A stretch of 64,000 bases of DNA, taken from positions 248,001-312,000 of the forward strand of contig NZ_CP044972.1 of assembly GCF_010104355.1 (NCBI RefSeq). The letters run 5' to 3'. The notes below the pieces were generated by a model that worked only from the letters and a program-made list of their open reading frames with translations, did not search any database and was not told the origin of the DNA. Position numbers and translations under genes: made by a program. Source of the DNA: Hydrogenophaga sp. PBL-H3. Lineage in GTDB: Bacteria > Pseudomonadota > Gammaproteobacteria > Burkholderiales > Burkholderiaceae_C. Numbering within the stretch: position 1 is the stretch's first letter; each line of letters starts with the position of its first letter. Below, in pieces: positions 22,217 through 31,803 of this stretch.

Positions 22217-23018
22217 GGGGGTTTCCTTGTTCAAACTGACCAGCCTCAACCTCAACGGCATCCGCTCCGCCACCACCAAAGGGCTGGAGACTTGGCTGGC
22301 CGCGCACCAGCCGGATTGTATTTGTGTGCAGGAGGTCAAGGCGCAGGAGCCCGATGTGAGCGGGCGCTTCGAGCAGCTCGCCGGTCTGCGCGGCCACTTC
22401 CACTTTGCCGAAAAAAAGGGCTACTCGGGCGTGGGCGTGTACACCCGCCATGAGCCCAGCGACGTGATCACGGGCTTTCAATGTCCCGAGTTCGATGCAG
22501 AAGGCCGCTACACCGAGCTCCGCTTTGACACGCCGGGCCGCAAGCTCTCGCTGATCAGCGCCTACTTTCCCAGCGGTTCGTCGGGCCCTGAGCGTCAGGA
22601 GGCCAAGTTCCGCTTTCTGGCGGCATTTCACCCGCACCTGATGGCGCTCAAGGGCGAGCGCGAATTCATTTTGTGTGGCGACGTGAACATTGCCCACCAG
22701 CAGGCCGACCTGAAGAACTGGCGCAGCAACCAGAAGAACAGCGGCTTCCTGCCCGAAGAGCGCGCCTGGATGACCACGTTGCTCACCGACGGCGGTCTGG
22801 TCGATGTCTACCGCCGCCTGCAGCCCGACACCACCGACACCTGCTACACGTGGTGGAGCAACCGCGGCCAGGCCTACGCGAACAACGTGGGCTGGCGGCT
22901 CGACTACCACCTGGCCACACCGGCCCTGGCAGCGCTGGCGCGCACGGAGCACATCTACAAGGACGTGAAGTTCAGCGACCACGCGCCGATCACGATCGGG
23001 TACGACCTGAGCCTGTGA
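22215..23018 (+). CDS. xth: Exodeoxyribonuclease III (AP endonuclease)
   Basis: About 267 aa of the ExoIII/EEP nuclease family. Motifs in order: LTSLNLNGIRSA (Asn metal site), ICVQEVKAQE (catalytic Glu), ILCGDVNIAHQ (Asp/Asn pair), GWRLDYHLATP and SDHAPITIGYDL (catalytic Asp-His). It repairs abasic sites and 3' blocked ends. Start is ambiguous: ATG 22215 overlaps the pyrE ATG within CCATGG, while TTG 22227 (giving MFKLTSLNLNG, closer to the usual family N-terminus) has GGGGG 5 bases before it. Convergent with xdhC, 3 bases between the stops. Confidence 0.93.
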   Translation: MGVSLFKLTSLNLNGIRSATTKGLETWLAAHQPDCICVQEVKAQEPDVSGRFEQLAGLRGHFHFAEKKGYSGVGVYTRHEPSDVITGFQCPEFDAEGRYTELRFDTPGRKLSLISAYFPSGSSGPERQEAKFRFLAAFHPHLMALKGEREFILCGDVNIAHQQADLKNWRSNQKNSGFLPEERAWMTTLLTDGGLVDVYRRLQPDTTDTCYTWWSNRGQAYANNVGWRLDYHLATPALAALARTEHIYKDVKFSDHAPITIGYDLSL

Positions 23019-23021
23019 ACC

Positions 23022-24068
23022 TCAGACCGCGCAGACCGGTGCGGTGAACGCCTCCCGCCCGGGCTGGTCGACCCGGGCCTTGCCCGCCGCCACCGGCTCC
23101 ACGGCGGAAGCCCCCACACCGTTCTTCACCGCCACCACCTCCGCCATGATCGAGAGCGCAATCTCGGCCGGGGTCTTGCTGCCGATGTACAGGCCGGCCG
23201 GTCCGTGCAGCGCCTGCAGCGCGTCCTGCGACAGGTCGAAGTGTTCGTGCAGCCGGTTCTTGCGCAGTTCGCTGTGGCGGCGCGAACCAATGGCGCCCAC
23301 ATAGAAGGCGTCCGACTGCAGTGCGTCGATCAGCGCCAGATCGTCGAGTTTGGGGTCGTGCGTCACGGCCACCACGGCGGTGCGCGCGTCGGGTCTCAGG
23401 CGCAGGATCAGGTCGTCCGGCATCTCATGGCTGATCTCCGCACCATCGAGCTGCCAGCTCGCGCGGCTCTCTTCGCGCGGGTCGCACACGATCACCTCGA
23501 AACCCAGGCCCAGCGCCATCTGGCACAGGAACCGCGAGAGGTCGCCCGCGCCGATGACGATGAGCCGGGCCTGGGGCCCGAGGTGGGTGGTGAGGCGCTG
23601 GTCGTCGAGGTGCGGCAGGCCGTCGCGCCCGCCCTCATGCAGGCCCACCTCGCCCGTGTGCAGATTGAGCACGCGCTTGGTGCTGCGGCGCTGCAGGCAG
23701 GCTTGCAGCAACTCATCCAGTCGGCTGCGCGCCGACACGGGCTCCAGCACCAGCTCCACCGTGCCGCCGCAGGGCAGGCCGAAGCGGTGCGCCTCGTCGG
23801 CCGAGATGCCGTAGCGCAACACGGCGGGGGTGTCGGTGGCGCAGGCCGCCTGCACACCGCCTTCGCGGATGCGGTGGATCAGGTCGTCCTCGATGCAGCC
23901 GCCCGAGACCGAGCCCACCGTCTCACCCTGGCCGTTGATGGCCATGAGCGAGCCCGGCGGTCGGGGCGACGAGCCCCAGGTGCGTGCCACCGTCACCAGC
24001 ACCACCGGCAGGCCGGCGGCGTGCCAGCCCACGGCGGTGCGCAGCACGCGGGTGTCGAGGTCTTCCAT
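23022..24068 (-). CDS. XdhC/CoxI-family molybdoenzyme maturation factor
   Basis: A protein of 348 aa. The N-terminal XdhC/CoxI domain has VVLVTVARTWGSSPRPPGS and GSVSGGCIEDDL. The C-terminal Rossmann-like XdhC domain has LIVIGAGDLSRFL and FYVGAIGSRRHSELR. Family members bind and sulfurate the molybdenum cofactor and insert it into xanthine-dehydrogenase-type enzymes. It follows the molybdenum subunit gene by 19 bases on the same strand, so its client is almost surely that enzyme. Start ATG 24068; the upstream extension lies antisense to nothing known and overlaps the molybdopterin gene. Confidence 0.9.
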   Translation of the reverse strand: MEDLDTRVLRTAVGWHAAGLPVVLVTVARTWGSSPRPPGSLMAINGQGETVGSVSGGCIEDDLIHRIREGGVQAACATDTPAVLRYGISADEAHRFGLPCGGTVELVLEPVSARSRLDELLQACLQRRSTKRVLNLHTGEVGLHEGGRDGLPHLDDQRLTTHLGPQARLIVIGAGDLSRFLCQMALGLGFEVIVCDPREESRASWQLDGAEISHEMPDDLILRLRPDARTAVVAVTHDPKLDDLALIDALQSDAFYVGAIGSRRHSELRKNRLHEHFDLSQDALQALHGPAGLYIGSKTPAEIALSIMAEVVAVKNGVGASAVEPVAAGKARVDQPGREAFTAPVCAV

Positions 24069-24087
24069 CAATGGGCTCCGTGCGACC

Positions 24088-26325
24088 TCAGGCGAGCTTG
24101 AACGGCAGCTCGCGCATCGGCTTGCCGGTGAGTTGCGCAAGGGCGTTGGCGAACGCGGGCGCCAGCGGCGGCAGGCCGGGCTCGCCGATGCCGGTGGGTG
24201 GGTCGGCGCTGGGAACCACATGCACGTTGATCTCGGGCATGTCGGTGATGCGGGCCACCGTGTAGTCGCCGAAGTTGCTCTGTTCGACCACGCCGTCTTT
24301 CAGCGTGATCGCCGAGCCGGGCAGGCACATCGACAGGCCCATGACGGCGGCGCCCTGCACCTGCGTTTCCAGGCTCTTCGGGTTGATGGCCAGGTTGCAG
24401 TGCACGCCGGCGGTGGCACGGTGCAGCACCGGGCTGCCGTCCTTCACCGAGGCTTCCACCACGTAGGCCACGACCGAGCTGAACGACTCGTGCACCGCCA
24501 CGCCCCAGGCGCGGCCGGCGGGCAGCTGCTTCTTGCCGTAGCCACTCTTGTCCACGGCGAGTTGCAGCGCGGCGCGGTGGCGAGGGTGCTTGTCGCCGAA
24601 GAGGCGCATGCGGTAGGCCACCGGGTCCTGTTTCGTGGCGCGCGCGATGTCGTCGAGCAAGGTCTCCATGACGAAGGCGGTGTGGGTCGAGCCCACGCTG
24701 CGCCACCACAGCACCGGCACGTTGACCTTGGGGTGGTGCACGGTGAGGCGCATGGGCAGGCCATAGGGTTCGCGCATGCCTTCGGTGGCCGTGGCGTCGA
24801 TGCCGTTCTTGACCATGCCGCCTTCAAAGAAGGTGCCCGCCATGATGGACTGGCCCACCAGCACGTGGTCCCAGGCCAGCACGTTGCCGCGCTCGTCGAA
24901 ACCGACGCGCGCGGTGTGCAGGTGCATGGGCCGGTAGTAGCCGCCCTTGATGTCGTCCTCGCGGCTCCAGACCATGCGCACCGGCGCGTTGATGCCGGCG
25001 GCGCGTGCGGCCTTGGCGATCTCGCAAGCCTCGACCACGTAGTCGCTGCTGGGCAGGCCGCGCCGGCCGAAACCACCCCCTGCCATCTGCACGTTCATCG
25101 TCACCTGCTCGGGCTTGAGGCCCAGCACGCGCGCGGCGGCTCCCGCGTCCACACCCGGGAACTGGGTGCCCACCCACAGCTCGGCACGGCCTTCGGACAA
25201 CTGCACCGTGCAGTTGAGCGGCTCCATGGGCGCATGGGCCAGGTAGGGGAAGACGAACTCGGCTTCGATCTTGCGCGGCGCGTTGGCCAGCGGCGCCATG
25301 TCGGCGTCAAACGCGCGCGGGCCGGGCTGTTTGGCCAGCTCGCGGTACTGCACCAGCTGGCGCGCGCTGTCGACCTTCTCCACCGCCGAGTCGTCCCAGG
25401 TCAGCTTGAGTGCGTCGCGCCCCTGCTTGGCGGGCCAGTAGCCGTCGGCGATCACGGCCACGCCTTCGGCGCCACGGTCCAGCGGCACGCGCAGCACGGC
25501 TTTCACACCCTTGATGGCGCGCGCCGCGCTGTCGTCCAGGGTCTTCACTTTCGAGCCGAACACCGGTGGGTGCGCCACCAAGGCGGTGAGCTGGCCGGGG
25601 CGGCGCACGTCGATGCCGAAGCTCTGTTGTCCGCTGCTCTTGGCGCGCGAGTCCAGCCGTGGGGTGGGGCGGCCAATGATGCGGAAATCCTTCGGGTCCT
25701 TGAGCGCCACCTTCTCGGGCACCGGCAGGGCCATGGCCGCCTCGGCCAGTTCGCCATAGCTCGCCTTGCGCCCGCCGGGGCCGATCACGGTGCCGGCCTG
25801 GGTGCGCAGGGTGGACACGTCCACCTTCCAGCGCGCGGCGGCGGCCGACAGCAGCATCGCCCGGGCACGCGCGCCGAGCTCGCGGTACTGCGTGTAGCTG
25901 TGCTTGATGGCGGTGGAGCCACCGGTGAGGTGGATGCCGAACAGGGGGTCGGCGTAGGCCGGGTCTGCCGTGCCGTGCTGGCTGCGAACCTTGCTCCAGT
26001 CCGCGTCCAGCTCCTCGGCCAGGATCATGGGCAGGCCGGTCTGCACGCCCTGGCCGAATTCGAGCCGGTTGACGGTGACCATGACCTCGCCGCTGGGCGC
26101 GATGCGCACGAACGCCAGGGGTTGCTCGGTGGGCTTGAGGCCGCCGGCTGCCGGGGCGGTCTGCCCCATGGCCAGGTGGGGGAAGGCGCCCAGCGCAAAG
26201 CCCCCGGCACCCACCACCTTGAGGAAGCTGCGGCGTGGCAGTGTGGCGGGCTCGGTGGCCTGGTCGCGCTCCAGCATGTGTTGCAAGGCGCGCGGCAGTT
26301 CAACAGGATCGGTGTGATTCAACAT
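24088..26325 (-). CDS. Molybdopterin-binding subunit of an isoquinoline 1-oxidoreductase-like enzyme
   Basis: A protein of 745 aa. ATG 26325 (MLNHTDPVELPRAL) gives a twin-arginine leader, RRSFLKVVGAGGFALGAF at about residues 31-48; the longer in-frame extension runs through the Fe-S subunit gene and is rejected. The Mo-binding domains resemble IorB rather than classic XdhB: YLAHAPMEPLNCTVQLSEG, GGGFGRRGLPSSDYV, and the C-terminal TGIGEPGLPPLAPAFANA with the likely catalytic Glu. It probably hydroxylates an N-heterocycle or oxidises an aldehyde, exported folded by Tat. Substrate unknown. Confidence 0.9.
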   Translation of the reverse strand: MLNHTDPVELPRALQHMLERDQATEPATLPRRSFLKVVGAGGFALGAFPHLAMGQTAPAAGGLKPTEQPLAFVRIAPSGEVMVTVNRLEFGQGVQTGLPMILAEELDADWSKVRSQHGTADPAYADPLFGIHLTGGSTAIKHSYTQYRELGARARAMLLSAAAARWKVDVSTLRTQAGTVIGPGGRKASYGELAEAAMALPVPEKVALKDPKDFRIIGRPTPRLDSRAKSSGQQSFGIDVRRPGQLTALVAHPPVFGSKVKTLDDSAARAIKGVKAVLRVPLDRGAEGVAVIADGYWPAKQGRDALKLTWDDSAVEKVDSARQLVQYRELAKQPGPRAFDADMAPLANAPRKIEAEFVFPYLAHAPMEPLNCTVQLSEGRAELWVGTQFPGVDAGAAARVLGLKPEQVTMNVQMAGGGFGRRGLPSSDYVVEACEIAKAARAAGINAPVRMVWSREDDIKGGYYRPMHLHTARVGFDERGNVLAWDHVLVGQSIMAGTFFEGGMVKNGIDATATEGMREPYGLPMRLTVHHPKVNVPVLWWRSVGSTHTAFVMETLLDDIARATKQDPVAYRMRLFGDKHPRHRAALQLAVDKSGYGKKQLPAGRAWGVAVHESFSSVVAYVVEASVKDGSPVLHRATAGVHCNLAINPKSLETQVQGAAVMGLSMCLPGSAITLKDGVVEQSNFGDYTVARITDMPEINVHVVPSADPPTGIGEPGLPPLAPAFANALAQLTGKPMRELPFKLA

Positions 26326-26336
26326 GGTGGTGTCCT

Positions 26337-26810
26337 TCAGGCGATGGCTTTGGCGGCGTCGGTCACGGCGGCGCGGATGCGGGCGTAGGTGCCGCAGCGG
26401 CAGACGTTGCCGGCCATGGCCGAGTCGATCTCGTCGGCGGTGGGCTGCTTGCCCTTGGGCAGCGATTTGAGGAACGCGGTGGCGCTCATGATCTGGCCGC
26501 TCTGGCAGTAGCCGCACTGCGCCACGTCGTGCAGCACCCAGGCCTTGTGCACGGCGGCGCCCACGCGGTCGCTGCCGTTGGTGGCGGCTTCGATGGTGGT
26601 GATCTTCTTGCCCTCGGCCGCCGCGATGGGCGTGATGCAGGAGCGGATGGCCTGGCCGTCCAGGTGCACGGTGCAGGCGCCGCACAGCGCCGCGCCGCAG
26701 CCGAACTTGGTGCCCGTCATGCCCAGCGAGTCGCGCAGGGCCCAGAGGATGGGGGTGCCGGGGTCGACATCGACCGTGTGGGTTTTGCCGTTGACGTTGA
26801 GGGTGCTCAT
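26337..26810 (-). CDS. (2Fe-2S) subunit of the isoquinoline 1-oxidoreductase-like enzyme
   Basis: A protein of 157 aa with two [2Fe-2S] sites. The plant-type ferredoxin domain has FGCGAALCGACTVHLDG and a following Cys (IRSC); the helical domain has CGYCQSGQIM and NVCRCGTY. It passes electrons from the Mo centre to an acceptor such as a cytochrome. No FAD subunit is encoded nearby, which fits the Ior two-subunit type. It is first in the operon with the Mo subunit (11-base gap) and xdhC, and is divergent from an AraC regulator across 233 bases. Confidence 0.92.
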   Translation of the reverse strand: MSTLNVNGKTHTVDVDPGTPILWALRDSLGMTGTKFGCGAALCGACTVHLDGQAIRSCITPIAAAEGKKITTIEAATNGSDRVGAAVHKAWVLHDVAQCGYCQSGQIMSATAFLKSLPKGKQPTADEIDSAMAGNVCRCGTYARIRAAVTDAAKAIA

Positions 26811-27043
26811 GGTGGGTCCGTTCTCCGTGGGGTGGGCGGTGTGGGGCAGAAAATCGCTGTTGGGAAGTTTCGGGGCTGGGCGCCGCATGCGGTTGCCGTT
26901 TTTGACGCTTGTTTTGCCAATTCCGATGTTTATCCGGTGGCCCAGGATCGACCCCCAAGGGCGGGTTGTACAGTCTGCACAAGTGATTTCCCTGTAAAAC
27001 CCGCGTCACCTCAATCTCAACCAACCCGCCAGGCCGGCCAATC

Positions 27044-27952
27044 ATGTCCATTGAAACCTTGGCCCACACCATCGGCAAGATTGCCCGAATCGACGGTGAC
27101 CATCCCACCGCCATCCCGCAGCTCTCGCTGCACCGGCGCAGCCTCAAGACCGAACCCATGCCCTGCATCTATGGCTTGGGCCTGGCGGTGGTGGCGCAGG
27201 GCGGCAAGCAGGTCACCGTGGGCGAACAGGTGCTGGACTACGGTGCGGGTCAGTCGCTGCTGATCACCGCCGACCTGCCGGTGGTGGCGCATGTCACCCG
27301 GGCCGATCTGGCCCAGCCGTTCATGTGCCTGTTCCTCACGCTGGATGCGCGCGCCCTGATGCAGCAGGCCGCCGAGATGGACCTGCCGCCGGTGCCCCGC
27401 GAAGAGGCGCCCCGGGCGATCTCGCTGAACGCGCTGGACGCCTCCCTGCTCGACGCCACGACCCGCCTCGTGCAGTTGCTGGACGAGCCCGCGTTGCTGG
27501 CCACCCTGGGGCCCTTGGTCCAGCAGGAAATCATGGTGCGGCTTTTGTCTGGCCCGCACGGGCCCTACCTGCGCCAGCTCGTGTCGGCGGGTTCACCCAG
27601 CCACCAGATCGCACAGGCCATGGCCTGGCTCACGCAGAACTACGTGCGCGACGTGCTGATGGACGAACTCGCGGAGCGCGTGCACATGAGCCCGTCGACC
27701 TTCCGGCTGCACTTTCGCCACTTCACCGGCATGAGCCCGCTGCAGTACCAGAAACAGCTGCGACTGCAGCAGGCGCGCCACCTCATGCTCTACCAGGCGC
27801 TGGACGCCGGCAGCACCGCGGCGCGCGTGGGCTACGAAAGCGCCTCACAATTCAGCCGCGATTACAGCCGCCTGTTTGGTGCACCGCCCCAGCGCGACAT
27901 CAAGCGCATGCGGCACCAGCCCACCGAAGGTGTGGGCGCGTCGTCGTTCTGA
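27044..27952 (+). CDS. AraC-family transcriptional regulator
   Basis: A protein of 302 aa. The N-terminal half is an AraC_N cupin-like domain (EPMPCIYGLGLAVVAQGGKQ). The C-terminal half has the double HTH: MDELAERVHMSPSTFRLHF and AARVGYESASQFSRDYSRLF. Divergent from the isoquinoline-oxidoreductase-like operon, hence a likely activator of it. Usual length. The start ATG 27044 begins a normal N-terminus. Effector unknown. Confidence 0.92.
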   Translation: MSIETLAHTIGKIARIDGDHPTAIPQLSLHRRSLKTEPMPCIYGLGLAVVAQGGKQVTVGEQVLDYGAGQSLLITADLPVVAHVTRADLAQPFMCLFLTLDARALMQQAAEMDLPPVPREEAPRAISLNALDASLLDATTRLVQLLDEPALLATLGPLVQQEIMVRLLSGPHGPYLRQLVSAGSPSHQIAQAMAWLTQNYVRDVLMDELAERVHMSPSTFRLHFRHFTGMSPLQYQKQLRLQQARHLMLYQALDAGSTAARVGYESASQFSRDYSRLFGAPPQRDIKRMRHQPTEGVGASSF

Positions 27953-27988
27953 CCCTTGCTCCCCGGCCCGTCCTTTGAATCACTTCCC

Positions 27989-28627
27989 ATGCTGCGCTAC
28001 CTCACCGTCCCTGTGACCGCATTCGCCCAGAACTGCTCCATCGTCTGGTGCGACGAAACCCGGGACGCGGCCATCATCGACCCCGGCGGTGATCTGGACC
28101 GGCTGCTGGCCGAGGTGCAGCGCCTGGTCGTGAACCTGAAGGCGATCTGGCTCACGCACGCGCACATCGACCACGCAGGCGGCACGGCCGACCTGGCCGA
28201 GCAGCTGGGCCTGCCCATCATCGGCCCGCACCCGGGCGACCAGTTCTGGATCACCGGGCTGCCGCAGCAAAGCGCCATGTTCGGCTTTCCGCCAGCGCGC
28301 GCCTTCACCCCCACGCGCTGGCTGGCCGATGGCGACACGGTGCAGATCGGCCACAGCGTCCTGCGGGTGCGCCATTGCCCGGGGCACACCCCGGGCCATG
28401 TGGTGTTTCACTCGGCCGAGGCCCAGCGCGCCTTTGTGGGCGACGTGCTGTTCGCCGGCAGCATCGGCCGCACCGATTTTCCGCAGGGCAACCACGAGCA
28501 GCTGATCAGCAGCATCAAGGAACGGCTGTGGCCCATGGGCAATGACACGGTGTTCATTCCGGGCCACGGACCAGAAAGCAGCTTTGGCGCCGAGCGCCGG
28601 CACAACCCGCACGTGCGGGACGCCTGA
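27989..28627 (+). CDS. MBL-fold metallohydrolase (glyoxalase II-like)
   Basis: A protein of 212 aa, start ATG 27989 (MLRYLTVPVTAFAQNC). The metal motif is THAHIDHAGG, with later ligands in HCPGHTPGHVVFH, FVGDVLFAG and IPGHGPES. Family members hydrolyse thioesters such as S-lactoylglutathione or act on persulfides. The position gives no substrate. Convergent with dprA, with 9 bases between the stops. Confidence 0.88.
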   Translation: MLRYLTVPVTAFAQNCSIVWCDETRDAAIIDPGGDLDRLLAEVQRLVVNLKAIWLTHAHIDHAGGTADLAEQLGLPIIGPHPGDQFWITGLPQQSAMFGFPPARAFTPTRWLADGDTVQIGHSVLRVRHCPGHTPGHVVFHSAEAQRAFVGDVLFAGSIGRTDFPQGNHEQLISSIKERLWPMGNDTVFIPGHGPESSFGAERRHNPHVRDA

Positions 28628-28636
28628 CGCGCGGAT

Positions 28637-29752
28637 TCAGCCCCGACCCAGGCGCTGGAACAGGCCGCCGGGCAAGCGCCCGACGGCGCCGTCGAGTTCC
28701 AGTTCGAGCAGGCGGGCCTGCAGATGGGGCGTGTCCAGACCGGTGCGGGCTTGCAGCGCGTCCAGGCTGACCGGGTCGAAGCCCATCGCGTCCAGCAGGC
28801 TGTCGGGGCCGATGCCGTCGCCGTCACCTTCGTCGGCACCGGCCGGCGTCGCCGACAGGTCGCGTGGATCGACCATGCGCAGGTCCTCAAGAATGTCCTG
28901 CGCGGACTCCACCAGCTTGGCACCCTGGCGGATGAGCGCGTGGCAGCCGCGCGACTGCGGGGCGTGGATGGAGCCGGGGATGGCAAACACCTCGCGTCCT
29001 TGCTCGGCCGCCAGGCGGGCGGTGATCAGCGAGCCCGACTTCAAGGTGGCTTCCACCACCAGCGTGCCCTGGGACAGCCCTGCGATCAGGCGGTTGCGCT
29101 GGGGGAAGTTGGCATTCAGCGGCGGCGTGCCCAGCGGGTACTCGCTCACGATGGCGCCGTGTGCGGCGATGCGGTGCGCCAGCGAGAGGTGGCGCCTGGG
29201 GTAGACGCGGTCCAGACCGGAGCCCACCACGGCGATGGTGGGCGCGCCGCCTTCGAGTGCGCCCGTGTGGGCCGCGCCGTCCACACCCAGCGCCAGGCCC
29301 GAGACCACGCACACGCCGGCCTGGCCCAGCGCGTGGGCAAACTGGTGCGCATTGGCTTCACCTTGCGGCGTGGGGTTGCGGCTGCCCACCATGGCCAGGC
29401 GGCGTGGGTGCGCCAGCACCTCCAGGTCGCCCATCACGTAGAGCAACACAGGCGGGTCGGCCATCTGCAGCAGGTCAGGCGGGAAGCGGGGGTCGGCGAG
29501 TGTCAACACGTGGCGCTGGGCGCCTTCTGCCAGCCAGGCCAGCACCCGCTCCACCTGGGCATCGAGTTCGTCGGGGGCTTGTTGCAGCGCGTGGGCGGTC
29601 TTGGGCCCCACCACGGTCTGCAAGGCGTCTAGACCTTGTTGGAAGACGGCCTCGGGCAAGCCGAAGGCTGCCAGCAGCTTGCGGGCCGTTTCCTTGCCCA
29701 CGCCGGGCGTGAGCAGCAGCCGCAGCCAGGCGGCCAACTCCTGCCGCTGCAT
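28637..29752 (-). CDS. dprA: DNA-processing protein DprA
   Basis: A protein of 371 aa. The Rossmann-like DNA-binding core has VGSRNPTPQGEANA, VSGLALGVDGAAHTGALEGG and FPQRNRLIAGLSQGTLVVEA. The C-terminal part (about 310-371) is the winged-helix DprA domain. It loads RecA on incoming single-stranded DNA in natural transformation. It starts 6 bases after the stop of the LysM gene. Linkage with def-fmt on the other strand is common in proteobacteria. Confidence 0.95.
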   Translation of the reverse strand: MQRQELAAWLRLLLTPGVGKETARKLLAAFGLPEAVFQQGLDALQTVVGPKTAHALQQAPDELDAQVERVLAWLAEGAQRHVLTLADPRFPPDLLQMADPPVLLYVMGDLEVLAHPRRLAMVGSRNPTPQGEANAHQFAHALGQAGVCVVSGLALGVDGAAHTGALEGGAPTIAVVGSGLDRVYPRRHLSLAHRIAAHGAIVSEYPLGTPPLNANFPQRNRLIAGLSQGTLVVEATLKSGSLITARLAAEQGREVFAIPGSIHAPQSRGCHALIRQGAKLVESAQDILEDLRMVDPRDLSATPAGADEGDGDGIGPDSLLDAMGFDPVSLDALQARTGLDTPHLQARLLELELDGAVGRLPGGLFQRLGRG

Positions 29753-29758
29753 GGCGGC

Positions 29759-31009
29759 TTAGGGATTGATGAAGCGGTCGCCGACCTTGACGCCGTCGCT
29801 GATCTGCAGCACCAGGGCGTAGGACACCTTGTCGAAGGTGCGGAAGACGATCATGAGACCGTTGCGTTCACCGGGCAGGCGCAGCTGGGTGCGCGTGGTG
29901 TCCGTGCTGTCGGTGATGAGGTTGCTCTCGCGCTGCAGCGCCAGCACGTGGCCGCGCTCCAGCCCATGTTCCTTGCCACGGTTGATGGTCACGACCTGGT
30001 TTTGGGCGGCGTAGTTCACTGCGTTGCCGTACACCGAGACGATCTGGCCGGTCTGCACGCCTTCGGGAGCGCGCGGAACGAAGTTGGTGAGCTCGCGTGG
30101 GGGTTCGGGCAGCAGGCGGTCGCCCACGCGCATTTCTTCCTTGGCGGCCAGGATGTCGATGGCGGCCGGCACCAGCTCGGTGACGGTCTGGCCCTTGGCA
30201 TCGACACCAGGGCGGGTGGTTTCGCCGCTGACCACGCTGGCCTTGCCGACGTATTGCGCTTCATAGCCCAGGATCTGGCTGGTCGTGGGGTCGCGCAGTG
30301 GCGTGGCGTTGCGGAAGACGCGGTACTGGGTGGAGCGGCCATCGATCACCGACAGGGGCTCGGCTTGTGGTCCGTCGCTGTACTGGGCACGGGCGTAGGC
30401 CCGGTCGCCGCGGCTGAGCATGACGCGGTTTTCCTGCGTGGCGACGATGCGAGGTGCCCGCGAGAACGTGGCTTCGTCCACGATCAGCGGCTCGGTGAGG
30501 AAGGACTCGATGGCCTGCAGGTTGACCGGCGGCACGGCCGAGTCGCCCAGGCTGTCGTAGCGGGTGCGCGGCGAGACGCGCACGGTGTCTGTGTCACCGC
30601 TGCCGGGCTGGCGCGTGGTGAGGCGGGCGCGGCCGTTGGACTTGTCCAGGTAGAGCACCTGCCCTGGGTAGATGCGGTGCGGGTTCTGGATGTCGTCGAT
30701 GTTCATGCCCCAGAGCTCGGGCCAGCGCCACGGCGTCTTGAGGAAGATGCCCGACACCGCCCACAGGGTGTCACCGCGCTTGATGGTGTAGCTGTCGGGC
30801 GCGTTGGGTGCGAGTTCGGACAGCGGCACGCCGGTCTGGGCCACCTGGTTGGCGGTGGCTCGCTGGCCGGGCGTGATGGGGAAGTTCTGTGCCGACACGG
30901 TGCCGGCGAGGGCCGCAGCGATCAGGGCAACGGCGCAAACCACGGGCCTGAGGTGGCTGGTGGGGCGCGCGGAATGGAAGTTGGCAGGCAAGCGGTTCTT
31001 CAATGGCAT
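29759..31009 (-). CDS. LysM-domain exported protein
   Basis: A protein of 416 aa. A signal peptide (VVCAVALIAAALAGTVSAQ) precedes one LysM motif (about residues 72-125: SYTIKRGDTLWAVSGIFLK and IYPGQVLYLD). The rest is beta-rich and ends DGVKVGDRFINP. Probably periplasmic and peptidoglycan-bound. Such a gene commonly precedes dprA in Burkholderiales. It is divergent from def across 272 bases; a TTGCCT-N17-CAAAAT on the minus strand (about 31105-31133) is a weak candidate promoter. Confidence 0.85.
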   Translation of the reverse strand: MPLKNRLPANFHSARPTSHLRPVVCAVALIAAALAGTVSAQNFPITPGQRATANQVAQTGVPLSELAPNAPDSYTIKRGDTLWAVSGIFLKTPWRWPELWGMNIDDIQNPHRIYPGQVLYLDKSNGRARLTTRQPGSGDTDTVRVSPRTRYDSLGDSAVPPVNLQAIESFLTEPLIVDEATFSRAPRIVATQENRVMLSRGDRAYARAQYSDGPQAEPLSVIDGRSTQYRVFRNATPLRDPTTSQILGYEAQYVGKASVVSGETTRPGVDAKGQTVTELVPAAIDILAAKEEMRVGDRLLPEPPRELTNFVPRAPEGVQTGQIVSVYGNAVNYAAQNQVVTINRGKEHGLERGHVLALQRESNLITDSTDTTRTQLRLPGERNGLMIVFRTFDKVSYALVLQISDGVKVGDRFINP

Positions 31010-31281
31010 GTGGTGGCCCCTGGGGCGGCGATGGCCGGTTGTCAGCGGGAATTTCGAGGAAATCCAGCCGCCTTCCGGTGGCGCTCGTGTCTTGACAAAT
31101 CGCTTTTGATTTTGCGCCCAAGCCTTTGATTAGGCAATGTTTATGGCGGGGCGCTTTCACGCGTCGTGGCAAAAGTGGCGAAAATGTCGACACCGCATTC
31201 CGCTCATCCCCGGCTTGCCGCCAGCCGTCGCCCGGGTACAGTGGGCGGTTCCTTGCAAGCCCTTCGATTGCCCCGTTTTTC

Positions 31282-31803
31282 ATGAACTCGCCGACCTTGT
31301 TGCCCATCCTTTGTTACCCCGATCCACGACTGCACACCGTGGCCCGCCCGGTGGGGGCGGTGGACGATCGCATCCGCACGCTGAGTCAGCAGATGCTGGA
31401 CACCATGTACGACGCCCACGGCATTGGCCTGGCCGCCACCCAGGTGGATGTGCACGAGCGCCTGATCGTGATTGATGTGAGCGAGACACGCGACCAGCCC
31501 ATGGTGCTGATCAACCCGGTGGTCGAATGGGCCAGCCCCGAGACGCGCAAGGGCGAAGAGGGTTGCCTGTCGGTGCCCGGCATCTACGACGGTGTCGAGC
31601 GTTCGCTGGCCGTTCGCGTGCGGGCCCAAGACCTGGATGGTGTCGAGCGCAAGATCGAAGCCGACGGCATGCTGGCCGTGTGCATCCAGCACGAGATGGA
31701 CCACCTGATGGGCAAGGTGTTCGTCGAGTACCTCTCGCCGCTCAAGCGCACGCGCATCAAATCCAAGCTGGTCAAGGCCCAGCGGGAGGCCATGAAGGCA
31801 TGA
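31282..31803 (+). CDS. def: Peptide deformylase
   Basis: A protein of 173 aa starting at ATG 31282 ([17 protein letters not shown]); the in-frame extension upstream is leader. Motif 1 GIGLAATQ, motif 2 EGCLSVPG with metal ligand C95, motif 3 QHEMDHLMG with H137, E138, H141. It removes the formyl group from nascent proteins. First gene of a run with the lipoprotein gene (ATGA overlap) and fmt, the enzyme that adds the formyl group. Confidence 0.96.
   Translation: MNSPTLLPILCYPDPRLHTVARPVGAVDDRIRTLSQQMLDTMYDAHGIGLAATQVDVHERLIVIDVSETRDQPMVLINPVVEWASPETRKGEEGCLSVPGIYDGVERSLAVRVRAQDLDGVERKIEADGMLAVCIQHEMDHLMGKVFVEYLSPLKRTRIKSKLVKAQREAMKA

Noticed and set aside
26326-27168. N-terminal extension of the molybdopterin subunit
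   Set aside because: It overlaps the Fe-S subunit gene in another frame; the ATG at 26325 gives a Tat leader at the correct distance.
31092-31120. Perfect TTGACA upstream of def
   Set aside because: No TATAAT-like hexamer at 16-18 bases on the plus strand, so it is not called as a promoter.
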